Positions 1 to 8,051 of a stretch of 64,000 bases of DNA are shown here, piece after piece. The number at the start of each line of letters is the position of its first letter. The first letter of the stretch is position 1. The position numbers were made by a program, and so were the translations under genes. The notes beneath the pieces were generated by a model. That model was not told the origin of the DNA. It was given only the letters and a program-made list of their open reading frames with translations, and did not search any database. Source of the stretch: JBPOFM01 sp041391925 (GTDB lineage Bacteria > Bacteroidota > Bacteroidia > Flavobacteriales > Flavobacteriaceae); the NCBI GenBank assembly GCA_041391925.1, contig JAWKNA010000003.1:372001-436000 (forward strand), in the 5' to 3' direction.

Positions 1-1117
1 TAATTTAGTGTTTAGTAATTCCAACGGTCTCGGAAATTATCCTACTGGAGGAAACTATGCCTCCACATGGATTGATTTTGATAACGATGGTGACATTGAT
101 ATGTTTATGGCAAAGTGTGGTGGCAATGAAGCCAGAAGAACTAACCAACTTTACAGGAACAATGGTAATGGCACCTACACAGAAATTGGAGCCTCTGCTG
201 GACTGGCTGATATTATCCAAACTTGGTCTTCAGCTTGGGGTGATTTTGACAATGATGGCGATATGGATGTATATGTTGGTTCAAGTACAGGAAACGATCA
301 TAAACTGATGCGTAATAATGGTGATAATACATTTACGGATGTTACTTCATCTGCCAATGTAGGAACAGCTGAAATTGGGCATGAGAATGTGCCTGGAGAT
401 TTTGACAATGACGGTAATCTTGATATTTATTCCAATGGATCCATTCTTTTTGGAAATGGAGACCTGACCTTTTCAGTAAACAATTCCTTGACAGTTCCAG
501 ACGTTGGGTGCATTGGAGACATCAACAATGATGGCTTTTTGGATTTTTTCTATGGAAGTGTTTTTAAAAATAATGGGAATAGTAATAATTGGATTAAAAT
601 TGTTACTGTGGGAAATACCGAAGGTGGATATAGCAACAAAAATGGAATTGGTGCTCGTGTAGAAATCAATACCGATTCGGGAACACAAATTAGAGATGTC
701 AGAAGTGGTGAAGGATTTAGATATATGCACAGTTTGAACACCCACTTTGGAATTGGAACCAACACTTCCATCAACTACGTCAAGGTTGTTTGGCCTTCTG
801 GAATTGTGGATATCATTCAATCTCCCGACATCAATGAGCTATTGGTTATCAATGAAGGCTCTACACTGAGCGCAGAAGGATCTTTTGTTACGGATCTGAT
901 ACTTTATCCTAATCCAACGAAATCTGTTTTGAATTTAAATACATTGGAAGATTTGTCAGATATTGTCTATGCCGTATTTGACATGAATGGAAAGCGTGTT
1001 TTGAATTCCAAATTAGTTTCCAACAGTATTGACGTATCTGGATTGAGTTCTGGGAACTATGTTTTGCGATTGATGTCCGGTAATTCCATCAAAAGCCAAA
1101 AGTTTATCAAACAGTAA
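1..1117 (+). CDS. Secreted VCBS/ASPIC-UnbV repeat protein with T9SS sorting tail (5' truncated)
   Basis: The reading frame is open to the window edge, so the N-terminus is missing; a GTG at 8 is only an internal codon. The visible 369 residues hold FG-GAP/VCBS-type calcium-binding loops (DFDNDGDID, DFDNDGDMD, DFDNDGNLD, DINNDGFLD). After these comes an ASPIC/UnbV-like segment (GIGARVEI, GEGFRYMHS, VKVVWPSG). The last ~75 residues look like a type A T9SS C-terminal sorting domain (LYPNPTKSVLNL ... GNYVLRLMSG ... QKFIKQ). Such proteins are secreted to or across the outer membrane and form beta-propellers, but the ligand is unknown. A hairpin terminator follows. Family assignment is firm; the function is not. 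Confidence 0.85.
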   Translation, partial: NLVFSNSNGLGNYPTGGNYASTWIDFDNDGDIDMFMAKCGGNEARRTNQLYRNNGNGTYTEIGASAGLADIIQTWSSAWGDFDNDGDMDVYVGSSTGNDHKLMRNNGDNTFTDVTSSANVGTAEIGHENVPGDFDNDGNLDIYSNGSILFGNGDLTFSVNNSLTVPDVGCIGDINNDGFLDFFYGSVFKNNGNSNNWIKIVTVGNTEGGYSNKNGIGARVEINTDSGTQIRDVRSGEGFRYMHSLNTHFGIGTNTSINYVKVVWPSGIVDIIQSPDINELLVINEGSTLSAEGSFVTDLILYPNPTKSVLNLNTLEDLSDIVYAVFDMNGKRVLNSKLVSNSIDVSGLSSGNYVLRLMSGNSIKSQKFIKQ

Positions 1118-1140
1118 AATACAAATGCATAACTAATTAA

Positions 1141-1170
1141 AATCCGTTCTTTAAAAGAGCGGATTTTTTT
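1141..1170 (+). terminator. Rho-independent terminator
   Basis: AATCCGTTCTTT pairs with AAAGAGCGGATT (one G-T wobble), followed by a T-run. It lies just after the T9SS-tailed protein and just before the ABC ATPase start at 1194, so it separates the two transcription units. Confidence 0.8.
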
Positions 1171-1193
1171 ATGCTATTTTTGCTTGTAGATAA

Positions 1194-2105
1194 ATGCTTG
1201 AGTTAAAAAACATATCATTTGCTTACGACACCTCTCTTGTCCTGAAAGATATCGGCTTTTCAGTAAAAACTGGTGAGCATCTTTCTGTTATTGGCGAAAG
1301 TGGTTCTGGAAAATCGACTTTGCTCAAATTAATCTATGGTGAATATGATTTGGGACAAGGTCACATCTTTTGGAAAAATACTCAAATCCTTGGTCCAAAA
1401 TTTAACCTTGTGGTCGGTTATGATTTTATGAAATCTGTAGCACAGGAATTTGATCTAATGCCATTCGTCACTGTTGAAGAAAACATCGGAAAATATTTGT
1501 CCAACTTCTTCCCAGTAGAAAAAAAAGAACGAGTCCAAGAACTTTTAGAGGTTGTTGAGCTAACAGATGTTTCCAACATTAAAGTAAAAAATTTAAGTGG
1601 TGGCCAAAAACAGCGTGTCGCTTTGGCCAGGGCACTCGCTAAAGAACCTGAAATTTTATTATTGGATGAACCTTTTAGCCATATCGATAATTTTAAAAAA
1701 CAAAGGCTTCGTCGTAACCTTTTTAATTATTTAAAAAGAAAAAATATTACATGCATTGTTGCGACACATGACAAGGAAGATGTTCTGGGTTATGCAGATA
1801 GAATGATTGTATTGCATAATTCAAAAATTATAGCAAATGACAGTCCAAGTCAGCTTTATAAAAAACCACAAAATAAGTTGATTGCTTCTTTTTTTGGCGA
1901 ATTTAATGTTATTGATGGTGAGATTTTTTATGCCCATCAGCTTAAAGTTGTTGAAAGCTCAACCTTTAAAGTTTGTGTTTTAAAATCCTATTTTAAAGGA
2001 AATTACTACCTTATTGAAGCTGAGTTCAATAAAACAATAGTGTTGTTTGAACATCCAATATCTTTAGAAGTAAATTCAATTGTTTGTCTGAAGGTTTTCA
2101 AATAG
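1194..2105 (+). CDS. ABC transporter ATP-binding protein
   Basis: This is a complete nucleotide-binding domain: Walker A GESGSGKST near residue 35, the Q-loop region, signature LSGGQKQRVALARAL, Walker B ILLLDEPFSHID and the switch histidine in VATHDKED. A C-terminal extension of about 75 residues resembles the regulatory beta-rich tail of importer ATPases of the PotA/MalK/FbpC type. The ATG at 1194 follows the terminator directly. No permease or binding-protein gene lies next to it, so the substrate cannot be told. Its 3' end overlaps the convergent phosphopantetheinyl transferase gene by 8 bp. Confidence 0.85.
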   Translation: MLELKNISFAYDTSLVLKDIGFSVKTGEHLSVIGESGSGKSTLLKLIYGEYDLGQGHIFWKNTQILGPKFNLVVGYDFMKSVAQEFDLMPFVTVEENIGKYLSNFFPVEKKERVQELLEVVELTDVSNIKVKNLSGGQKQRVALARALAKEPEILLLDEPFSHIDNFKKQRLRRNLFNYLKRKNITCIVATHDKEDVLGYADRMIVLHNSKIIANDSPSQLYKKPQNKLIASFFGEFNVIDGEIFYAHQLKVVESSTFKVCVLKSYFKGNYYLIEAEFNKTIVLFEHPISLEVNSIVCLKVFK

Positions 2106-2670
2106 CAATTGCAAACCCACCAAAGCATCCATGGTGCGAGATAGATATCTTCTCGTTCTGGAGTTTGTCATCCACATACATCTGTGGAATGCCAAGATGG
2201 TTGTTTTTTAGGGAAATCGAAGACACCGGAATAGATTTAAAATTGGAAAAATCTTTAATACACGCCTCTTTAATTTCTACGCTTTGAGTATTGATATCAT
2301 TTGTCTGTAGGCGAAACTGGTTTGCGATTATGTTTCCCGTTTTAAAATATGCTATGGTATGAATAAATCCATTCTGAATGAGAGTGTCAGTTTGAAACCA
2401 TTTGTTTTCAAAACAAACTGAATTAGTCGTATCTGAAACAACTCTGCAATGAAAATCCTTCGGATTGAATCTTTGGTTTTTTTGGTCTCTTGAAACAATT
2501 TTATAGACACTTTCTTTCATGCTCCATAATAACCAAATGTTTAAAAACTTGGATTGGCCATCCAAGATAAATTCCTCTTCGCCTGGAGTGAAAAGTTTAT
2601 CTAAAAAACGTTGTTCTTCCCAACGACTCTTCTTTGAAACTTGTAAATCAATAATATCGTTACCGATCAC
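2098..2670 (-). CDS. 4'-phosphopantetheinyl transferase superfamily protein
   Basis: The protein has 190 residues with the superfamily signatures: N-terminal GNDIIDL (metal-binding Asp), WSMKESVYK in the middle (metal-binding Glu and catalytic Lys region) and a late ISHHG segment. It should transfer phosphopantetheine from CoA to the conserved Ser of an acyl carrier protein. It is the last gene of a five-gene minus-strand set (SDR reductase, dehydratase, ketosynthase, ACP, PPTase), 2 bp from the ACP gene, so the neighbouring ACP is its likely client. It could also serve the pigment-cluster ACP 22 kb away. Substrate choice is inference. Confidence 0.85.
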   Translation of the reverse strand: MIGNDIIDLQVSKKSRWEEQRFLDKLFTPGEEEFILDGQSKFLNIWLLWSMKESVYKIVSRDQKNQRFNPKDFHCRVVSDTTNSVCFENKWFQTDTLIQNGFIHTIAYFKTGNIIANQFRLQTNDINTQSVEIKEACIKDFSNFKSIPVSSISLKNNHLGIPQMYVDDKLQNEKISISHHGCFGGFAIAI

Positions 2671-2672
2671 AA

Positions 2673-2924
2673 TTATGCTTTAATTTTTGGCTCAATAATA
2701 TCCATTGCAGCTTTTACGGATACCATCTTTTCCATTTCGTCATCTTCAATCCTAATATCAAAAGCGTCTTCAACATCCAAAATAATATCGACCAAATTGG
2801 CGGAATTTATTTTTAAATCTGAAATAAAATTCGTGTCTTCAGATAAATTTTTAAATGCTTCTTCATCTTGAATATAGGGTTCAATGATGGGTTTTAATTT
2901 TTCTATCAATTCTTCTTTATTCAT
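2673..2924 (-). CDS. Acyl carrier protein of the mini-FAS operon
   Basis: An 83-residue, acidic, four-helix ACP. The phosphopantetheine Ser is residue 41 in DLKINSANL, a variant of the usual D-S-L motif because Asn precedes the Ser. It carries growing acyl chains as thioesters for the adjacent ketosynthase, dehydratase and reductase. It sits between the ketosynthase and PPTase genes on the same strand. The altered D-S-L motif and a dedicated PPTase suggest a specialised carrier and not the housekeeping AcpP. Confidence 0.88.
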   Translation of the reverse strand: MNKEELIEKLKPIIEPYIQDEEAFKNLSEDTNFISDLKINSANLVDIILDVEDAFDIRIEDDEMEKMVSVKAAMDIIEPKIKA

Positions 2925-2965
2925 AACGATATTTTTAAACTAAAGCCTTTTGTTCAAAAAACTTT

Positions 2966-4234
2966 TCAATTATAGGTCTTAAAGATAACACAAGCGTTAA
3001 CATCTCCAAATCCAAAACTTGCTTTTGCAGCAATTTTCATTTTTCTGTACGTGAGTTTTTTCAGAATTTTGCCCTCATCTATCAGTTCCAATATGTCAGG
3101 ATGCACATCTTCGCAATTGATATTCGGAAACAAAAATTGTTCTTTTAATTGTAAAATCGTTGCTACACTTTCTATGCTTCCGGATGCTGCCAAACCGTGT
3201 CCAACCATAGATTTTAAAGAATTGATATATGGAAAATCAGAACCTTTACGTCCTAACGCTTCGGCCCAGTTTTCAATTTCTAGACTGTCTTTTGAAGTGG
3301 CTGTCAAATGACCATTGATGGTGTCAATATCTTGAGCATCAATTCCTGAATTTTGGATTGCTTCTCTAATGCACCGTTTGACAGCTTCTGCATTTGGAGC
3401 CGTTAATGTTCCTCCATTGCGTTGGCCACCAGAATTGATATGCCCTCCCAAAACTTCTGCATAAATTGTGGCTTTTCTTTCGAGAGCACTTTCCAAAGTC
3501 TCCAAGACCATAGCTCCTGCCCCACTTCCTGGTACAAATCCACTGGCAGAAGCACTCATGGGTCTAGAGCCTTGTTCAGGTGAGTCATTGTGCTTGAACG
3601 TTATGACTTTCATGGCATCAAAACCACCCCAAACGTAGAGACCGCTATCGCTACAACTGCCCACCAACATTCTCTTTGCTTTACCTGAAACAATACGTTC
3701 ATAGCCTAAAATTATGGATTCTGTTCCAGTAGTGCAGGCTGAGGAATTTGTGGTGACTTGATTGCCCAAACCTAAAATACCTCCCAAATAAGCACTGATA
3801 CCGCTTGCCATGGTTTGCACAATCACGGTACTTCCCAAACGTCGAATGTCTCCACTGTCTACTTTATAAATGGATTCCCTGAACTTTTCGACCCCAGAAG
3901 TTCCAGTGCCGAAAATTGTACCACTATCATAATCGACTTTAGAATCGTTGCTGACTTCAAAACCTGCGTCTTTCCAAGCATCGATTCCCGCAATGCAACC
4001 ATATAAAATTCCCGAACTGTTAAACCCTTTGAGTTGTAATGGGGTAAGGTATTCCAACTTTTTATCTTCCGAAATCTGGGGAATTCCACCTATACAGCAA
4101 GAAAAATTTGCGTCCATCAAATCCTGTTGGAAGGTGATTCCCGAAGTTCCTGATTTGATGGCATCAGTGAATGCCTCCAGCCCAACACCGTTGGGTGAAA
4201 CGATACCCATTCCTGTAATTACAACTCTTTTCAT
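2966..4234 (-). CDS. Beta-ketoacyl-ACP synthase (KAS I/II type)
   Basis: A full-length 422-residue thiolase-fold condensing enzyme. It starts RVVITGMGIVSPNG and has the catalytic Cys at about 167 (SSACTTG). The two His motifs are NGHLTATSKDS, where NGHLT replaces the usual AHGT, and MVGHGLAASGS. It should elongate acyl-ACP with malonyl-ACP. It is the third gene of the minus-strand FAS-like operon, with the dehydratase ending 2 bp upstream. The unusual first His motif and the partner ACP suggest a dedicated acyl or polyene product, not bulk fatty acid synthesis. Confidence 0.88.
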   Translation of the reverse strand: MKRVVITGMGIVSPNGVGLEAFTDAIKSGTSGITFQQDLMDANFSCCIGGIPQISEDKKLEYLTPLQLKGFNSSGILYGCIAGIDAWKDAGFEVSNDSKVDYDSGTIFGTGTSGVEKFRESIYKVDSGDIRRLGSTVIVQTMASGISAYLGGILGLGNQVTTNSSACTTGTESIILGYERIVSGKAKRMLVGSCSDSGLYVWGGFDAMKVITFKHNDSPEQGSRPMSASASGFVPGSGAGAMVLETLESALERKATIYAEVLGGHINSGGQRNGGTLTAPNAEAVKRCIREAIQNSGIDAQDIDTINGHLTATSKDSLEIENWAEALGRKGSDFPYINSLKSMVGHGLAASGSIESVATILQLKEQFLFPNINCEDVHPDILELIDEGKILKKLTYRKMKIAAKASFGFGDVNACVIFKTYN

Positions 4235-4235
4235 T

Positions 4236-4676
4236 CTATGTTGATTTTATCATGCCTGAAATTATTCCCCTACAAACCATTTCTCCTTGTTCATTCAACA
4301 TTTTCACTTTGCATTTTAATTTATTGAACCTAAAAAACTCTTTTTCGGATATTACCTTTACCCTTTCCTTAGGAAATACTGGCAAAAAAAAATCTATCTG
4401 ACTTGAAGTTAACGCAATTTGAGTCTCTTTGGTTTTTTTTAGATCATGTCTTATTAAAAAAATTCCTAAGCAAACAACACCGATTTGCGCCATAATTTCT
4501 GTCAATATGACTCCAGGTGTTATGGGATTGCCTTTAAAATGTCCTTCATAAAAATACTCATCCTTCTTCAAGGTATAATATCCAGAAATTCCATCTTCCG
4601 AAATACTCGATATTTCATCTACAAACAAAAATGGTGTTTGATAAGGCAATTTTTCTATGATTTCATTTGAAGTCAT
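4236..4676 (-). CDS. FabZ-like 3-hydroxyacyl-ACP dehydratase (hotdog fold)
   Basis: From the ATG at 4676 (MTSNEIIEKLPY) the product is 146 residues with the FabZ hallmark GHFKGNPITPGVILTEIMAQ, which carries the catalytic His and Glu. A longer frame to 4736 runs deep into the reductase gene and lacks family similarity, so the later start is preferred; it still overlaps nothing, lying 8 bp after the reductase stop. It should dehydrate 3-hydroxyacyl-ACP to the trans-2-enoyl form inside the mini-FAS operon. Confidence 0.85.
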   Translation of the reverse strand: MTSNEIIEKLPYQTPFLFVDEISSISEDGISGYYTLKKDEYFYEGHFKGNPITPGVILTEIMAQIGVVCLGIFLIRHDLKKTKETQIALTSSQIDFFLPVFPKERVKVISEKEFFRFNKLKCKVKMLNEQGEMVCRGIISGMIKST

Positions 4677-4684
4677 TCCATTAA

Positions 4685-5482
4685 TTAGCTTATATGTTCT
4701 CCGCCATCCACAGGGATGATGCATCCATTGATCCAAGAGGCTTCATCTTTTGAGAGTAGATAGACCACGTTGGCAACATCTTCCGGCATTGTCAATCTCT
4801 TGTAGGGATTACGGGTCAATGCAAGTTTTATCAATTTTTCGCTTCCGGGAATCATTCGCAATGAAGTTGTATCAGTAACGCCTGCTTGAATACAATTTGC
4901 TTTAATCCCATGGGGTGAAAATTCCAAAGCAATGTTTCGGGTAATGGCCTCTAAGGTCACTTTTGCAGCTGAAACAGCTGCGTAGTTTTTCCACGCTTTG
5001 ATATTGCCTTCACTGGTAAAACTGATGATTCTCGCATCGTCGGAGAATAGTTTTGCTGAAAAAACGGCTTGCGTCCAATCATACAAACTAATAGCCATTG
5101 CATTGATGGTCAGGTTGAAATCTTCTGAAGATAACGTTGGCGTGTCATTTGATAACATTGGTTTTAAGTTTCCTTTCGCTACGCTATGAACCAAAGTTCG
5201 TATTTTTCCATTATCTCCTAAAATAGTTTTTAGTTCTGAAATGATTTCTGTTCGCTTTTCTTCCTTAAAAGCATCGGCATTGTAGGACTTAAATTTTATT
5301 CCATGTTTCTCAATCACACTAAACTCGCCTTCAATCACGTTTTTTTGTGCTCTTGAATTACGATGGATGACACAAATGTTCATGCCATGTTGGGCCAACT
5401 TTTTTGCCGTGGCCAAGCCCAATCCGCTAGAACCACCTAAGATGAGAGCCCAATAATTTGAGTGTTCAAAATCTTTTATCAT
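4685..5482 (-). CDS. SDR-family enoyl-ACP-reductase-like enzyme
   Basis: A 265-residue short-chain dehydrogenase with an N-terminal Rossmann glycine motif (GGSSGLGLA). The catalytic pair is spaced as Tyr-x6-Lys (YAAVSAAK), as in FabI/FabL enoyl reductases, and not Tyr-x3-Lys as in FabG. The C-terminus SWINGCIIPVDGGEHIS is typical SDR. It heads the minus-strand operon with dehydratase, ketosynthase, ACP and PPTase. An enoyl reductase in this set would make a saturated chain; if the enzyme is instead a ketoreductase, a polyene is possible. The spacing supports the former. Confidence 0.75.
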   Translation of the reverse strand: MIKDFEHSNYWALILGGSSGLGLATAKKLAQHGMNICVIHRNSRAQKNVIEGEFSVIEKHGIKFKSYNADAFKEEKRTEIISELKTILGDNGKIRTLVHSVAKGNLKPMLSNDTPTLSSEDFNLTINAMAISLYDWTQAVFSAKLFSDDARIISFTSEGNIKAWKNYAAVSAAKVTLEAITRNIALEFSPHGIKANCIQAGVTDTTSLRMIPGSEKLIKLALTRNPYKRLTMPEDVANVVYLLSKDEASWINGCIIPVDGGEHIS

Positions 5483-5612
5483 TATATGTTTTCACTATAC
5501 TATCTTACAATGTAAGAAGTTCTTTGTTGTTTTCAATGATTTCGGCTATTGAATTCTTTGCTATTTGCAATAAAATCAAGCTTGCTTTACTTCGCACAAT
5601 AAATCCAAAGCG

Positions 5613-6086
5613 TTAAAGAACGTGGAGTATCTTAAAATTCTGTGTTCGTAAAACGATGGTATTATCCAAAGTTTTACCCATCAATATTTCTCCGATTGGA
5701 GAATTTGGAGAAATGGCGAAGAAACTAAAATCACCAACTTGAAGTATTCCTGCGCTTATGGAAATGAAATAATTTGCTTGTGTGGTAAAAACAATACTTC
5801 CCAAACCGATTATTTTGGTGGTTTTGGAAATATCGATTTTTATCAAGTCTTTTTTCAGTTTTTCAACTTTCGCAAGTTGCTGGCCAACCTTTTCGCGTTC
5901 CAATTGCAACATGGCGCGGCCAGTTTCATGTTTGTCGCCAGCACTGCTTTTGGTTTCTGATATCAGAGACTCTTGGATTTCTTTGATTGAATTCTCAACT
6001 ATTAGAAATCGATTCTCAACAAAATCAATACATTTTTGATATAATTGAGCCTTGATTTGTAAATCATTTTTTGTAAACTTTGTCAT
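5613..6086 (-). CDS. GreA/GreB C-terminal-domain-like conserved protein
   Basis: From the ATG at 6086 (MTKFTKNDLQ) the protein is about 157 residues: a helical, probably coiled-coil N-terminal half (to about residue 90), then a beta-rich half. That half contains GLGSIVFTT, YFISISAG and ISPNSPIGEILMGKTLDN, which closely recalls the FKBP-like C-terminal domain of transcript cleavage factors GreA/GreB. The coiled coil is not clearly the Gre tip, so transcript cleavage is uncertain. It overlaps the mtgA 3' end by about 23 bp. Related Flavobacteriaceae proteins are sometimes labelled 3-oxoacyl-ACP synthase, which the sequence does not support. Confidence 0.55.
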   Translation of the reverse strand: MTKFTKNDLQIKAQLYQKCIDFVENRFLIVENSIKEIQESLISETKSSAGDKHETGRAMLQLEREKVGQQLAKVEKLKKDLIKIDISKTTKIIGLGSIVFTTQANYFISISAGILQVGDFSFFAISPNSPIGEILMGKTLDNTIVLRTQNFKILHVL

Positions 6087-6765
6087 AATCGAGTTTGCCC
6101 CCATGATATCCCATCTGTCTTACAACCCAAGCTTTGCGGCCCGAAATGTAGGCAGATGCAGGATTGGCTCTATATTTTCGGGGATTCGGTAAAATAACTG
6201 CAAGAGCTGCCGCTTCATTTCTATTGAGTTTGATAGCTGATTTCTTAAACCAAAAGTGAGATGCGGCCTCAGCACCATAAATGCCATTCCCCATTTCGAT
6301 GCTGTTCAAATAAACCTCCATGATTCGCTCTTTGGACCAAATCAATTCAATCAAAAAGGTGACATAGGTTTCAAGCCCCTTACGTATCCAGCCACGTCCT
6401 GGCCATAAAAAAACATTTTTTGCGGTTTGTTGACTAATGGTACTGGCTCCTCTAATTTTTTTGGATTTTTTATTATGTTCCAAGGCTTTTTCAATGGCTC
6501 CCATATCAAACCCATGATGTTTCAAGAAATTTTGGTCTTCGCTGCAAACGACAGCCAATTGCAGATAATTTGAAATCTCTTCGATGGACACCCAGTTGTG
6601 TTTCCAGACAATTGGTTTATCATCTTGCCACTGTTCATAACTCCGAATTACCATCAATGGTGTTGCGGGGACTGGCACCCATTTGAAAACTACAACTGCA
6701 ATCAATGGAATGGCCAAAAACCAGAGAAATGCTTTCAAAATAAATTTGAGAATTCGTTTTATCAT
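6064..6765 (-). CDS. mtgA: Monofunctional biosynthetic peptidoglycan transglycosylase
   Basis: A 233-residue GT51 enzyme with one N-terminal membrane anchor (about residues 8-30). The catalytic Glu is at about 76 in CSEDQNFLKHHGFD, and the second signature is GASTISQQTAKNVFLWPGRG. It polymerises lipid II into glycan strands in the periplasm without a transpeptidase domain. It lies 1 bp downstream of the FAD oxidoreductase gene and overlaps the Gre-like gene, so the three are probably cotranscribed. Confidence 0.93.
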   Translation of the reverse strand: MIKRILKFILKAFLWFLAIPLIAVVVFKWVPVPATPLMVIRSYEQWQDDKPIVWKHNWVSIEEISNYLQLAVVCSEDQNFLKHHGFDMGAIEKALEHNKKSKKIRGASTISQQTAKNVFLWPGRGWIRKGLETYVTFLIELIWSKERIMEVYLNSIEMGNGIYGAEAASHFWFKKSAIKLNRNEAAALAVILPNPRKYRANPASAYISGRKAWVVRQMGYHGGKLDYDKVYKK

Positions 6766-6766
6766 G

Positions 6767-7882
6767 TCATTCGATTAATTGTGCCATTTCCTTTCCTATC
6801 AAACTACCAATTGCAATGCCCATGCCGCCCAATCTAACTCCGCAATACACATTATTGGACAGTTGTTTTACAATCGGTTTTTTCTGATGGCCAACACCCA
6901 TGATACCGCTCCATCGATGGTCAACTTCAAAATGAGTTTTTGGCAAAATGGTGGTTTTCAAAAGTTCATCCAGTTTGTTTTGAATCAATTCTGTTTGTCC
7001 CATTTCTGTAGTTTCTTCACCTTTAAAATCGAGATTCCGCCCACCACCGAATAGTATTCGGCCGTCAATATTACGAAAATAATAGAATCCTTTATCAAGA
7101 TGGAAGGTTCCTTGGATATGAAGATTTTTAATCGGCTTGGTGATGAGAACTTGTGCTCGTGCGGGTTTGACTTCTTCGCCCAATAATTGTTTGGCAAAGC
7201 CATTTGTGGCAATCCATAATTTTTTGGCTTTAAAATCGAAATGATTTGTTGTAATATGGACGTAATCATTCGCTTCCTGAAAACTTTCAACCGAGACGGA
7301 GTTAAGAATTTTTATACCTTGTCTCAATGCCAAATTGGTCAATGCCAACATCATTTTTCCAGTATCTATTTGCCCTTCAAATTTGTTAAAACTTAACTTC
7401 TGTTCAATGTTTTCAAACTGAAAGACGTTGTCCTTGAATGAAAAAACATCATCTTTAAATAGGGGAAACAATAATGAATTGATTGTCTTTTCCTTGGATA
7501 CACAACTCTCATAAAGCTCCCTGTCAGAATTTAAGAATAGTTCATATCCACCATGTTGTTGGTATTCAATGTTTTTATCTGAAAGTATTTGTCGCAACAA
7601 CAACAACCCATCAAAGCGCTTTTTCACTAAATTGAAAACGTCTTCTTCGGAATGTGAATTTAAATCATCAATGATTTCGCTCAAGCTTCCAAAACAGGCA
7701 AAGCCTGCGTTTTTTGTGCTGGCACCCTGTGGCAACATCCCTCTCTCTAATATCAAAATATTGGATTGGGGAAAACGTCGTTTTAATTGCAGTGCGCAAT
7801 TAAGACCAACGATGCCGCTACCAATAATGGTAAAGTCTACATTGGTGAGATAGGATTTGATTTCCCAGTAGGATAGATTCAT
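6767..7882 (-). CDS. FAD-dependent oxidoreductase (DAO family)
   Basis: A 371-residue D-amino-acid-oxidase-fold flavoprotein. It has a dinucleotide-binding motif IIGSGIVGLNCA near residue 20, ILERG after it, and a C-terminal GVRLGGMGIAIGSLIGKEMA FAD segment. The ATG at 7882 is chosen over the TTG three bases upstream. It probably oxidises an amine or amino acid, but the substrate cannot be read from the sequence. It is followed 1 bp later by mtgA. Confidence 0.8.
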   Translation of the reverse strand: MNLSYWEIKSYLTNVDFTIIGSGIVGLNCALQLKRRFPQSNILILERGMLPQGASTKNAGFACFGSLSEIIDDLNSHSEEDVFNLVKKRFDGLLLLRQILSDKNIEYQQHGGYELFLNSDRELYESCVSKEKTINSLLFPLFKDDVFSFKDNVFQFENIEQKLSFNKFEGQIDTGKMMLALTNLALRQGIKILNSVSVESFQEANDYVHITTNHFDFKAKKLWIATNGFAKQLLGEEVKPARAQVLITKPIKNLHIQGTFHLDKGFYYFRNIDGRILFGGGRNLDFKGEETTEMGQTELIQNKLDELLKTTILPKTHFEVDHRWSGIMGVGHQKKPIVKQLSNNVYCGVRLGGMGIAIGSLIGKEMAQLIE

Positions 7883-7980
7883 CAATTGTTGGTTGTGTAG
7901 TAAAATTAGTGATTTTGTGTTAAGGATGGAAGCGGCATCCTTTTTTGTTTTTCACAAAAAAGATACAGCGGACAGCCTGA

Positions 7981-8006
7981 CACTTGCTTTTTTTGAAAAG
8001 CAAGTG
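7981..8006. repeat. Perfect 11-bp inverted repeat (hairpin)
   Basis: CACTTGCTTTT pairs with AAAAGCAAGTG around a 4-nt loop, in the gap between accC and the FAD oxidoreductase gene. It lacks a long T-run on either strand. It may be part of the intergenic transcription boundary or a small dispersed repeat; its role is unknown. Confidence 0.5.
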
Positions 8007-8013
8007 AACACCA

Positions 8014-8045
8014 TAAAAAAACTCCGAAATTTTGTTTTCGGAGTT
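8014..8045 (-). terminator. Terminator of the accB-accC unit
   Basis: Read on the minus strand, AACTCCGAAA pairs with TTTCGGAGTT around a short loop and is followed by seven T. It lies directly after the accC stop codon. Confidence 0.85.
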
Positions 8046-8051
8046 GGGTTG

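Noticed and set aside
5613..6086. 3-oxoacyl-ACP synthase
   Set aside because: The protein is far too short, has no thiolase motif, and matches a Gre C-terminal pattern instead.
7981..8006. Hairpin as an insertion-sequence end
   Set aside because: No transposase, target duplication or second copy was seen nearby.
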